This document shows positions 1 to 10,200 of a stretch of 64,000 nucleotides of DNA, piece by piece. The notes beneath the pieces are model-generated. The model had not been told where the DNA came from, did not search any database, and was given only the letters and a program-made list of their open reading frames with translations. Both the position numbers and the translations under genes were made by a program. This stretch comes from Symsagittifera roscoffensis. Its lineage: Eukaryota; Xenacoelomorpha; Acoela; Convolutidae. The stretch covers positions 39,763,223-39,827,222 of the forward strand of contig NC_087066.1 in NCBI RefSeq assembly GCF_963678635.1, written 5' to 3'. The first letter of the stretch is position 1, and each line of letters begins with the position of its first letter.

Positions 1-2985
1 TGACTTTATAGTTTGACTACCAATAATAATGACACAACACAATAAATTTCACAAGATTCTATTAAATAGTGACCACGAATCCCTGTATGTTATCAGAGTA
101 TTGTTTTGTATATAATTTATTCACACTAACCGATTATCGGTCGTAAGATTTGAGAACTAGCACAAAATGATGTTATCAGTCAATTTAAATGATAGTGTAC
201 TCACTACCCAATCAAGCACAAATTATGTTGATTTAAAATCAAAAACAAAAAAATATATATAATGACAGAATATGAATATCTCTATAAAAAAACGTATGTG
301 TATTGTACTTTTAGTTGGTCGCAGTACAATAGTCGAACTTATATTTTGAAGAAAAAATTTTCCCTGCTTGGTGCTGCACCAAACAGACAAAACTTTGAAG
401 GCAGTAATTTTCAACTAAAACTTTGAAGGCGTCTATTGCACCCACCGAGTACTGTGTTACCTATCTGCCTTCGGACTGCCCGAGCTAGACCTACTAAAAT
501 CCTCAGGGCAGTCACGTTTCAAAAAAACGTATTGGGTGTCAATCCACACCAATGAATTACGCTCTCTTTAGTTTAGACTTAGTGTCGCGAATATCCGAGT
601 TCGGACCTGTTTTGTTTTGGTCTGGTTTTTATTGAAAGGCAAGTTACCAGTGCAGTCACTGATTTCTAGCCCGTCTGCTAATAACCTAATACCTCTCAGT
701 TTAGTCTTTCTTCCGTTTATCTAAGTCCTTTAATAAAATAATACCCCTCCGGATTCTGAAAGAGAAAGGAAAAAAAAAAAATTTATACAGGACCCTTCCG
801 GACTAACAAAATTTAGAGCCCTCCGGATTGGGACCCCTCTGAATTAGTAGATATAAGACCCCTCCAGATTGGGACCCCTCCGAATTAGCAAATATAAGAC
901 CCCTCCGGATTGGCAAATATAAGACCCCTCCGGATTGGGAGCCCTCCGATTTAGCAAATATAAGACCCCTCCGGATTGGGAGCCCTCTGGTTTGTAATAA
1001 TAGCTTTTCGGAGATTTCCTTCTTTCAACCTATACCCCTCCCCCTCCGGATACGTTCTCTGATGCGATTTTGTTTTTAAATTAACTAGGAACGGTATGTG
1101 ATTCTTTCCTAGACCCTTCCGGATTGAAGTTAAACCCCTTATTTGACAATTCACGCTAACGGTGAAGGGTCTTATCGCTAGCCTAACTTCGGCTCGATTA
1201 AGGTTTTCCTGTGCCTTTAGCCTTCCCTTTTCGTCTAGAACAGCCTAAAGTTACTCTATTCAACCGCTGTTACCTTTTGGTAGGGATGTACGGGCTTTCC
1301 TAATAAAAATTTATAAAACGTGAAGGGTCTACCCCTCCCAAATTGGTGAATTTGCTAAAAACAATCTCAAAAACTTTTCACGCTTACTTTTTCGAAAAAC
1401 TTTTGTCCCTATCAGTAAGCTCAGCTAATTTTTGATCTATTGGTGACAAGATCAATTGGATATGTCCAGTAGTTCCAAAGTTATTAACCAAAACGTCTTT
1501 TTTCTCAAGTCAAAAAATTTCTCTCTTATAGGTTCAGCCTAACTTTTTACGCAATTCTGTTCTTTTCGACCTAAAAATTATTGATCCGAGCTCACAAGGC
1601 CTATACTCTTCTAGTTCAATGCAAAAGACCCGATCTAAAACGCCTTAGTAGAAAAAGTTTGCGAAGAACTATGCTACCTGGACCCCTCCGGATTGATGAA
1701 TCCACCAAATCAAACACGTTAAGTTCGATTTCTCTGCAACCCTGAAAGCTTTCGGGTAGCGGGTTTTAAAACTTGTAGATTCACTAGTGTACGTTGTCCG
1801 AACAACTTTTTTTACTGTTCTAACTCAAAAATTTCAAAAAATTTTCTGATTTTATAGTGTTTCGTACTATCAAAAAACGCGAAAATTCGGTTTTCGGTGC
1901 CAAAATAGTTCCAACCACTTCCGAACTAAACTTAACCGGTTCTATCTATTATGGTAGTGCAGTTACGATGTAACACACCACTTCAGCGCTTTTTTCCGCT
2001 TCAAAAAATATCGATATCTAAAAAATTGCGACTTGTGGGGGGATCAAAATATCGCTATTTTGACCCTAAAAACCGGTCTGCTTTCTGTGTTTTCACTGAA
2101 AAACGGTATAGGAGTATTAATATAGGCTATATAAGTAATAATATTAGTAATACTATACCCCTCCGGGTTTGTTTAATATCCGAATTAAGGTGCTTCACTC
2201 GGATATTCGCAGTTCGGTGAAGGGTCACTACAGTGCAGCACTGTCGAGCCCCCCACAGATTACTATCTTAATTTTTGTACCAAAAGGGATACAAGGCTCG
2301 TTAACGATACCCAACAGTCGATTGTTGTTGTCGTTGAGCCCCTTCTTCTTGTTCCTTGTACTGCTTGCCGGATCAGTCTTCTCCCAAGACCCCTCCGGAT
2401 TGAGCGCAAATCAGCTGACCCTTCCGGATTGAGCGCAATTTATCATTAACGTGCTTAAATGCTCAAATAACCCTATGGTACAAGCCTCACAAACGGGCCA
2501 CAAAATTGGTCGTAACGATCCTGACTGATATAAATGCCTGTAACAACAATATATCTATCAACAACAAACGGGAGGGTCGGATCACATTTTGTCTGGGTGG
2601 ATGATTTCTACTGATTTTTTACTTTTTTACTGTTTTTGGTTTTTTCGGTTTTTTTTTATGTTTTTTGTTTTGCTTGGGTACTATACTACTTTTTGTTTGG
2701 TTTTATGTATATCTTTAAGTGTTTTTGGTCACAAACCTCTCAGGGAACGAGGGAATGGCCGATCCCCCCACCCTTCCTGATTCGTGAATTTTCGGTCTTA
2801 ACTAGTTTAAAAAGCTATTCACGGTAATCCGGAAGGCTTCCGGCTTCCGAACTCCCCCTCCGCCCCGGCGGATTAGGCCTATTAAGGGCGTTAATGTGAG
2901 CATCCGCTCGGCGCGGAGTGCTCGTTAACGGTTCTGCCGGTCATGATGTTTAAAAAGAATAACACCCAGGAGCGCCATAAAAACA
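1..2985 (-). mobile_element. Leader of a diverged, inverted relative of the giant retroelement (partial)
   Basis: No convincing gene lies here. Read on the minus strand, the right end matches the leader of the forward element. Bases 2961-2983 are a perfect reverse complement of 4810-4832, and the block from about 2808 to 2850 (TTAAAAAGCTAT, CACGGTA, CCGGAAGG) matches the reverse complement of about 4930-4970. A T-rich stretch (2610-2700) corresponds to the A-rich stretch of the forward leader (5040-5110). Where the forward leader has its TCTTGGGACAG minisatellite, this region has scattered ACCCCTCCGGATT repeats (about 800-1000, 1680, 2390-2430). The inference is the 5' leader, including the primer-binding site, of a related family member whose coding part would lie left of the window. 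Short open frames here have no recognisable domains. Confidence 0.6.
790..1000. repeat. ACCCCTCCGGATT minisatellite-like repeats
   Basis: Degenerate units of roughly 20-25 bp with the core ACCCCTCCGGATT followed by GGGA, AGCAAATATAAG or similar occur about eight times. Isolated copies recur near 1120, 1680, 2155, 2390 and 2420, and a diverged copy lies beyond the element at about 26860. The repeats appear to belong to the leader of the inverted relative. Confidence 0.75.
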
Positions 2986-3470
2986 TGTATGGGAGGTACT
3001 TCCCATGGTTTCGGGCGACGCTGACGTCCTGGTTGTACATGACAACGAAAGATCACATGAGAAAACATCGAAAGGAGTATCGACAGTTCCAGGCCGAGAT
3101 TGGGCCGGAAGCTTTCAAGAGACCCCTGTTAACCCATCGTAATGCAATCACGACAGGATGGAAGAGAGTGGGTAAAATGTCTAGAGACAATACCAAGGCG
3201 AGGGAATCGATACTAGAGGAGGACCTGGCGAAGAACGTGAGCTTGAGCCTGCACAACTCCTTTTGTTTGAACCGGGAATCTAGGGTGAAGGCACTACCCA
3301 ACCAAGCAAAGAGGTTGCAAGAGCAAAGAGAATGGATGCGATCCTACGAGCAGCTGAAGGCTTGGGAGGAGATTGTGATTAGCTCCGATGATGAAGAGGA
3401 ACTATTGAGACAGTTTGCCGTATCTAGTACTTCAGGGTGCAGTACCTCCAAGGCGAAGAGTTCGAGATGA
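2943..3470 (+). pseudogene. 5'-LTR copy of the ORF3 C-terminus
   Basis: The first 480 bases of the 5' repeat carry the last ~158 codons of ORF3, still open. They are fused to 17 codons from the flanking inverted relative. This is the expected by-product of a terminal repeat that begins within a gene. No independent expression is implied. Confidence 0.8.
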
Positions 3471-3591
3471 GCAGGTGGCTCGAATGGATCTTGAGTCTTG
3501 AGAGGGAAAGGGGGGCTTGAGCGTGGATCCGGGTGAAACTTGGATTCACGAAAAAGAAGTTTTAACAAAGCAAATATTGTTATTAATATAC

Positions 3592-3599
3592 TATATTTA
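3592..3599 (+). promoter_or_regulatory. TATA-like element in the LTR (copy at 25542-25549)
   Basis: TATATTTA follows the ORF3 stop by about 120 bases, in an AT-rich stretch that is otherwise unusual for the LTR. An AATAAA occurs about 490 bases downstream (4082-4087). A U3-R-U5 layout with transcription starting near 3620 is plausible but inferred from these two motifs only. Confidence 0.3.
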
Positions 3600-4081
3600 T
3601 TATGTAAATCAAAATACTGCATGACAATTTCCTGATTGAATAGGACAAAAGAAATTTTAAATGATTGGCTTGGAAAGCAAGAATTCAAGGGTGCAGGTGT
3701 GTGCAGATTTTGATTGCTGTTTAGCGATAGTGTGAAAATTTTACATGGCTGTGAATTTTGGGGTGTAGATAAGCTTAAGTCTGCTGCAAACTTCTGTAAA
3801 TGACCACTGGCACTGTATCTTGAGTAACACTCGGTTTTCTGGGACTCACTGGCAGAAGACAGCACGCGATGAGGACATCGATCTCGAGTCCGGGGAGTAT
3901 GTGCCAGTCGGTCATATTCGGAAGTTTGACCTTGAGAGAAGCAAAAAACACTTGATTTTGGAGTGAAATTTAATTTTTCAAAATTTCGAATGGAACCTGT
4001 CATGCACGATTTTCTCGCGATAACTGAAAATCAGAAAAGAGAAGTCAGAACAATCGAGTAACAATCGCGGGAAAGTTGCTA

Positions 4082-4087
4082 AATAAA
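4082..4087 (+). terminator. Possible polyadenylation signal in the LTR
   Basis: An AATAAA hexamer in the 5' repeat, conserved in the 3' repeat. If it is used in the 3' copy it would end the transcript within the repeat. No other support. Confidence 0.25.
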
Positions 4088-4815
4088 ACGGTGGGAAATT
4101 GCTATTCGCAATTTCTGTCACAATAGAACAAGAGTAGAGCTGTCCCATCTGAAACAGAGACAAGCGTATTCCCGAGAACTGGATTGTCATTACTCGATTG
4201 GATTATTATTTGAACTGGACTAGAGTGAACCTTCGGTGGAAAGGTGGACAGCTTGAGTGTCCCAATGGTTCACGAGAAACAACATTCTAGAGTTCAAACT
4301 TATCTCTGCCATTAAAACTGATAAACATTGAACTCATCTAGTTATCTTAGTTAATTCTTGAGTTAATTACCGACTGAAGTACTTTCCTTTCTTGAGCGTG
4401 CTACAATGTGAGTACTAATTTAAATTCCTAGAGTGTGTTTTATAATTGTTATGTTGAGGTAAGGCGAGTTTTAGGTTGATCCATCTGAAATGGATCAAAG
4501 TTCCACTGTCTAATAAAAAGTAACTTAACGGATTGTTCCAACCCGGTTTTTAACGGCGTTCATGTATTTTGGGTATCTAGAGACCTAAGTATGGGGACGT
4601 TCTAATTCTAGAGTGGGGGGATATTTTAGTAGTAGCCTTTAAGCTGTAACGGGTCGTAGTCTCATGTCACAAACGAACCGAACTGGCTCCGACCGTTCTT
4701 GAGGTAGAAAAACACAAGAGATGGTGTCCCTGACCCTTGAGCCAGTGGTTATAGGGCCTATTTTTCTTAAGCCTCATGTGTGACTGCAGTAGACGAATGT
4801 TACATAGTCTTTTTA

Positions 4816-4830
4816 TGGCGCTCCTGGGTG
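4816..4830 (+). promoter_or_regulatory. Primer-binding-site candidate
   Basis: TGGCGCTCCTGGGTG begins eight bases after the end of the 5' repeat. It has the TGG start expected of a site paired to a tRNA 3' CCA end. The same sequence is preserved exactly, in inverse orientation, in the diverged relative at 2963-2977, although neighbouring leader sequence has drifted. That is what constraint by a host tRNA primer would give. The tRNA species was not identified. Confidence 0.55.
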
Positions 4831-5290
4831 TTTACGACATCAAAACTACGGAGTCGAACCCACTTGAGACAGCTTCGGGCTGAATGCCCATTCTAGAGTA
4901 CCGGCGGTACGGTTCGACAGGAACGTGCAAACCTTCCGGTTGTACCGTGATAGCTTTTTAAGAAAACTCGAGAAAATTTCCTGGTACGCTCTCCGAACGA
5001 GGCTTAGCTAACCGAGTAAGGGGGGCAACTAGGGGGACAAAAACACGAGCAAAAAGACAAAAAGCAAAAAAAAAACCAAAAAAGAATAGAAAAAGGAACA
5101 AAAACCATAAAACGAAAAAAGACAGTGACTTTGACACCAGATTAGTTGGATCAAACCTTTATATTAACTAAATAGTATACCCATACTGTTTTACAAGTTC
5201 GATCGTTTCGATCAAACTAGCAATTTAAACCAGTAAACTGAATAAAGTGCCCGAAGGGGGGCGTTGTCAAGGGTTTTCAGATAGCTTGGA

Positions 5291-5418
5291 ACTTAGCTGA
5301 ACCAATAGGAGACTTGACTGGAAGAGGTGACCAGCCGAGTGGGAAAGTGGTTCAGGGACACTTGAGCTGAACCAATAGGAGACTGGACTGGAACAGGTGA
5401 CCAGTCGAGTGGGAAAGC
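5291..5418 (+). repeat. Two ~57-bp direct copies spaced ~70 bp
   Basis: Copies at about 5291-5347 and 5361-5418 share GCTGAACCAATAGGAGACT, ...GGTGACCAG and CGAGTGGGAAAG with a few substitutions. They lie in the leader of the retroelement. Confidence 0.85.
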
Positions 5419-6284
5419 AGCCAAGAAGGATTTGGCAATTCTCGAGTTCTCAAGTTGGGCAGAACGGGTATCGTTAAAATCCACATTACATTATAGGAGA
5501 TAAGTGTAAAATAGGATAAGCGACATCCCCCGGTTTTGAGGAACGTTTTTACTTGAGCAGGCCTGGAGACAGGTCTACGGTTTTCTCTTGAGAGGTTTAG
5601 CACCCGGCGCTTAAGGTAATTTTAGGCTTAAGAAGGGGGGCTAAAAAGGGGGGAGGTTAGAAGGGGGGCTGGTTAAGTTAGAGGTTGGCGGTTGTAAATT
5701 GCAAAAAGGGGGAAATTAGAGTAACTAATTAGTCGACATCGTTGACTTAGTTACATTAGAAATTAACACGCGTTGGTAATATTAGGTGGATATCGAAATT
5801 TGAACTCGAGTTAAGGAAGGTACCCTGGTCGGATTGGTAGGGGGGAAGGGACATAGACAGTTTTTGTAATACCCCATAAGATCGCTAGCAGGGGGGAAGG
5901 AAACGCGTGGCAATTAGGTACAAGACATTTTTTTCGATAGAAGGTAGACATTTGTCACCTTTGAATTTTAGGTGGGCTCATCTTTCTGTTTTTATTACTT
6001 TTTCTTGCTTAGATTTTTGTTGCATTTTGGTGAGGATTTGTGTTAAAATTTTGTACGAACAGGTGATCACATGATACCTGCGCACAGGTTTTGGTCTCAA
6101 GTTACTTGGAACATTGAAATAGAGGTAGCCAAAAAGAGAAATAAGAAAAAGGGGGGTCAGCATTTGGTTTTTAAGAGAGGATTTTGGGAAAATTTTACTA
6201 GAGCTTGAGTGGTGGTACAAGGTACGGCGAATCAAGAAGTCCCCATAACGAAGAGGGAAGAAGTCCCACCACCCAGACACTTGT

Positions 6285-6990
6285 CAACAGTCTTGGGACA
6301 GTGCCGAAGAAGTCTTAGGACAGAGCAGTCTGGGGACAGTCTTGGGACAGTACAGTCTTGGGACAGTGGTCTTGGGACAGGGTCTTGGGACAGGGTCTTG
6401 GGACAAGGGTCTTGGGACAGGGTCTTGGGACAAGGTCTTGGGACAAGGTCTTGGGACAAGGGTCTTGGGACAGGGTCTTGGGACAGGGTCTTGGGACAAG
6501 GTCTTGGGACGGGGTCTTGGGACAAGGTCTTGGGACAAGGGTCTTGGGACAGGGTCTTGGGACAAGGTCTTGGGACAGGGTCTTGGGACAGGGTCTTGGG
6601 ACAAGGTCTTGGGACGGGGTCTTGGGACAAGGTCTTGGGACAGGGTCTTGGGACAAGGGTCTTGGGACAGGGTCTTGGGACAGGGTCTTGGGACAGGGTC
6701 TTGGGACACTAGTCTTGGGACAGTAGTCTTGGGACAGTAGTCTTGGGACACTAGTCTTGGGACACTAGTCTTGGGACACTAGTCTTGGGACACTAGTCTT
6801 GGGACACTAATCTTGGGACAGTAGTCTTGGGACAGTAGTCTTGGGACACTAGCCTTGGGACAGTAGTCTTGGACAAGAGTCTTGGGACACGGCCGGAAAG
6901 TACTGGGACGGTACCGAACAGTCTTGGGACAGGAGAAAGAAGCCTGGGACGGTACAAAGAAGAGTAGGGACGGCAATTGGAAGTCTTGGG
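6285..6990 (+). repeat. TCTTGGGACAG minisatellite in the leader
   Basis: About 45-50 units of 13-16 bp with the core TCTTGGGACA and a variable linker (GGG, AGG, AAGG, CTAG, GTAG). Central units are most regular (about 6370-6720), with GGG/AGG linkers. Later units carry CTAG or GTAG linkers, and the edges decay. The array could fold or act as a packaging or regulatory element, but no function can be read from sequence. Confidence 0.95.
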
Positions 6991-7243
6991 ACAGTGTAAA
7001 AAATTGAAGAAAAATTACAAGAAGTGTTTTAAGACAGAATTAAGATAGAACAAGACTAATTGGAACCAGGTACGGTTGAGACCACAAATAAGGAAAGTTT
7101 CTCGAAAAGTTAATAAAGAGAACTGAAATAAGGTTTTCACCACGTTGTATATATTTTTTTCTTCCTTCCCGAAAGATTTTATTCTTAGGATAGGATTGTG
7201 TATATAGTAAAATTGTAAATAAAAGCAATTGTAAATAGAAATA

Positions 7244-10200
7244 ATGAGGCGGAGCAGGGTACCGGTAGCTGAAAAAAGACCTACCGAAGCAAAGTATAAT
7301 TCGTCGCTACGCAAAACAACATCAATGGGCCCAAAGATAACAAAGAAGAACTTTTCAGTTAACATGGTCAGCACAAGGAGTACAGCGGAGAACAGAGCAA
7401 GAGAGGGCATGGAAGGGGAACGAGTAGAACCCACCATCGAGATTGATCTAGAGACACCTGATCAAAGTGTTGATGAAACAAGGAAAATAGCGACGGAGTC
7501 AACTCCAATGCCCAATGCAGAAGAACCAAACTCGAAACCCATAGAATTCTCACCAATAGACAACGTGGAAGATGCAATAGGCAACACCGAAGAAACGGTG
7601 AAAGAAGACTCTCAAGTAAAAAAGACATCTTTTACAGAAAGGTTGGCGATGATGGTCGGAATAAAAACGAAAGAGAACGTGACTGAAGAACCAAAAGCTG
7701 AAAGAGCACGAACATTTGGAACAGTGAGCACGAAGACGACAGAAGCCAATCCGAGAGAGGGACAAACTAGAGCAGAAGCGACGGCCGAAGAAAAACCGAC
7801 AGCTGACCATGAAGAGGCTACTCTTGAGCTAGGTGACTTGATGGCGAAACTGAATCAGATCGACAAAAAGCTGAAGCACAGCGAAGAGGACAGAGAAGTG
7901 ATAAGAAAAGAATTAAGATACAACAAAAACGAGTATCTGGATAGTTATTTTAACCTGGCCAAGGCAACAGAAGAGAGACTCAAGGAAATGTCAGATAATG
8001 TAGAAACCACCAATGAAGAACGAGATAAGAACATCAAAAAAGATTTGCAACAGTTAAAAAACCGATATGATGATGTCAACAGCCAATTAGGTAGCCTGGA
8101 AAAGAGAATGGACACAATGAGCGAAAATCAGGCCGAGAGTTCGTGTGCAATACAGGCGAAATTGGATGCAATCTTGAGTAATTCTACCTCACAAGAAAGA
8201 CCGGCAGCGGATCGCGCGCAAGGCACCAGAGTTGACTTTGTGGAACCACAAAGGAACAAATGGCAATCGACACCGTTGCCCTTAACCCGGGATACGGTGA
8301 GCATAGCACCAATAGCTGCTAAAACAATCATGAAGAATGGAATGTCAAGTACAACGACTGGTCCGGGGGACTCAACAGCTAACAGCAACGCAGGTCCGGA
8401 TGCTATGACATGGGCAAACACTTGGGAGATGATGAACAGGACTCTAGAGGCCTTCGCCACGAGGAACACTAACTCGAGCGATAGGAGAGATGGGAAATCA
8501 AGAAAAACATTCAAGAAGCCAAAAGAATTCAAAGACGACTCAGATGGATGCATTGACACGTGGGTGGAAGTGATGAGATTACATCTAGAGCAAGACAACT
8601 TGAACGATGAAAGACAAGCATGCACAGCCATACTCAGCAATTTAGAAGGCACAGCATTAAAATGCGTGGTTGCGAAGAAAGAAGAAGAACGCGATACCGC
8701 GGACAAGATCTTCGAGATATTGCTGAATCGATTCGGGTCAGGCATGAAGGGTCACCAAGCGATGATGCGATTTGAAAAGAGAAGGCAGAGGGACGACGAG
8801 TCAATAGATCGGTTCCTAGATGATCTCGAGAGCTTGAGAAGAAGGAGTGACCCAGAGGAGTCGACAAACAGAAGAAACTTTAGCATTGCCTCGAAGTTCA
8901 TTGATGGGGTAAAAAGTGACGACTTAAGGACAATGTTAGCAACATACTACACATTGTCGAAAGACAGCGCACCAACCCCAGAAGAAATGAGACAGAAATC
9001 AAGGGAATACATGCTGATGAAACCCAAGAAATTCTCGTATTCAGAAAACAGGAACACACAAGGGGGAAATCAACCGCAGAGGTCGTCATGGTACAAACCT
9101 AGAGATGACATGGACAAGCGCAGATCATGCGCGAACTGCGGGTCGGCGGATCACCACGTGGCTGACTGCACAACATACAAACAAGGCATGAAGAGTCTAG
9201 GATATGCACCAGATGAGGAGGACATGAGCCAGATGGAGGAACACGAGTACTATAGTGGCTTAATCATCAAGATAGGCGCAAGATGCTTCTTCTGTAACCA
9301 GGAGGGGCACTTCCGAATGGATTGTCCCTTGTTCTGGGAAGCGGTCAAGGACCAGAGTCACCCTAAACATAAGTTGGCATTAGCGGCGGTGCAGAATCAG
9401 CGGAACAGGCAAAACGAATTTGAATCGAGGAACTTAGGAGCACCAAGCACGGAATTGCCGACGAAGACAGTGAAAGCTGTATCACATGTTAATGATGCCA
9501 TAGAATCCGCGGCAGGGAACTCTCTAGAGATAAATTATGAGAAAGCGGCGACGGAAGCAATTGCCAAAGTGAAACAGGATCTGGCTGCGAAAGAAATAGA
9601 GCAACGACTAAAGCTGGAGATAGAAAGACAGAATTTTAACGAAGCATTAACTGGATCGAAACAAATACCAGAGGCTGTACCAGGCTCAACAAAGACCGGG
9701 AATTGCAAGACTGTGAAAATGGTGACAGGTAAACCTTTTGGCATATCGAAAATCGGGGCAAGGATAATGTCGATAATCACAGTGGGCGGCCACGAGGTAA
9801 CCAGAAACTTGAGCGAGCCGAGCGACCAGACGATAATGCACATTGACGTGTATGCAGACTATTTGAGTGGTATAAGCCCACAAACGACTTCTAGAGCACT
9901 GAGAGCACTACTCATGAGAGGGGGCAGCAAGACGGTACGTGTTGATAGCAGATATACTGAAGCTTACGGTCCACACGAGGTGATGCTAAATATAGATGGG
10001 ATTAACATCTATACCAAGACGATGATAACATGTGACGAAGACCTAACTGGACAAATCTACGTAGGGAAAGAAGAATTGAAAGTGAGATCGGTTGGACACT
10101 GCGCCATGCTTGAGGAAGATGCAATGCACATCGGGACGGAGGCAGATGTGACAGGGCACGTGCTGGACATAAGTGGCAAAAAGACTCAGTTGCGTGGGTT

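Larger units (their letters stand above)
2993..4807 (+). repeat. 5' terminal repeat (LTR) of the giant element
   Basis: Near-identical to 24943-26755. The shared sequence starts at GAGGTACTT and ends at GTTACATAG. Upstream of GAGGTACTT both copies share a rough ACATGTNTGG, but the 3' copy has eight extra bases after it, so the true left edge is uncertain. The first ~480 bases are the coding end of ORF3. Here that frame is joined to 17 foreign codons from the flank (2943-3470) and is probably not functional. A TATA-like element and an AATAAA follow within the repeat. Confidence 0.85.
4808..7243 (+). other. Untranslated leader of the giant element
   Basis: No supported gene. It contains the primer-binding candidate, an A-rich segment (5040-5110), a ~70-bp direct repeat (5291-5418), G-rich runs (5630-5900) and the TCTTGGGACAG minisatellite (about 6285-6990). 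The frames open through the minisatellite on both strands arise only from its repeat period. The leader ends at the ATG of ORF1 (7244). Confidence 0.7.

Noticed and set aside
3344-4003. 219-codon antisense frame in the 5' LTR (218 codons in the 3' LTR at 25294-25950)
   Set aside because: It partly shadows the ORF3 end, has no domain, and its presence in both LTRs follows from copying.
4833-4870. Minus-strand GGTTCGACTCC, a perfect pol III B-box match, as a tRNA gene
   Set aside because: The flanking bases do not form a T stem or acceptor stem, and there is no A box at proper distance.
6209-6751. Long overlapping frames on both strands (LGQGLGT or SQDPVPRP repeats)
   Set aside because: They come from the TCTTGGGACAG minisatellite, whose units lack stops in several frames; no protein is implied.
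6285-6990. Tandem repeats as a CRISPR array
   Set aside because: Units are contiguous without unique spacers, and the genome is eukaryotic.
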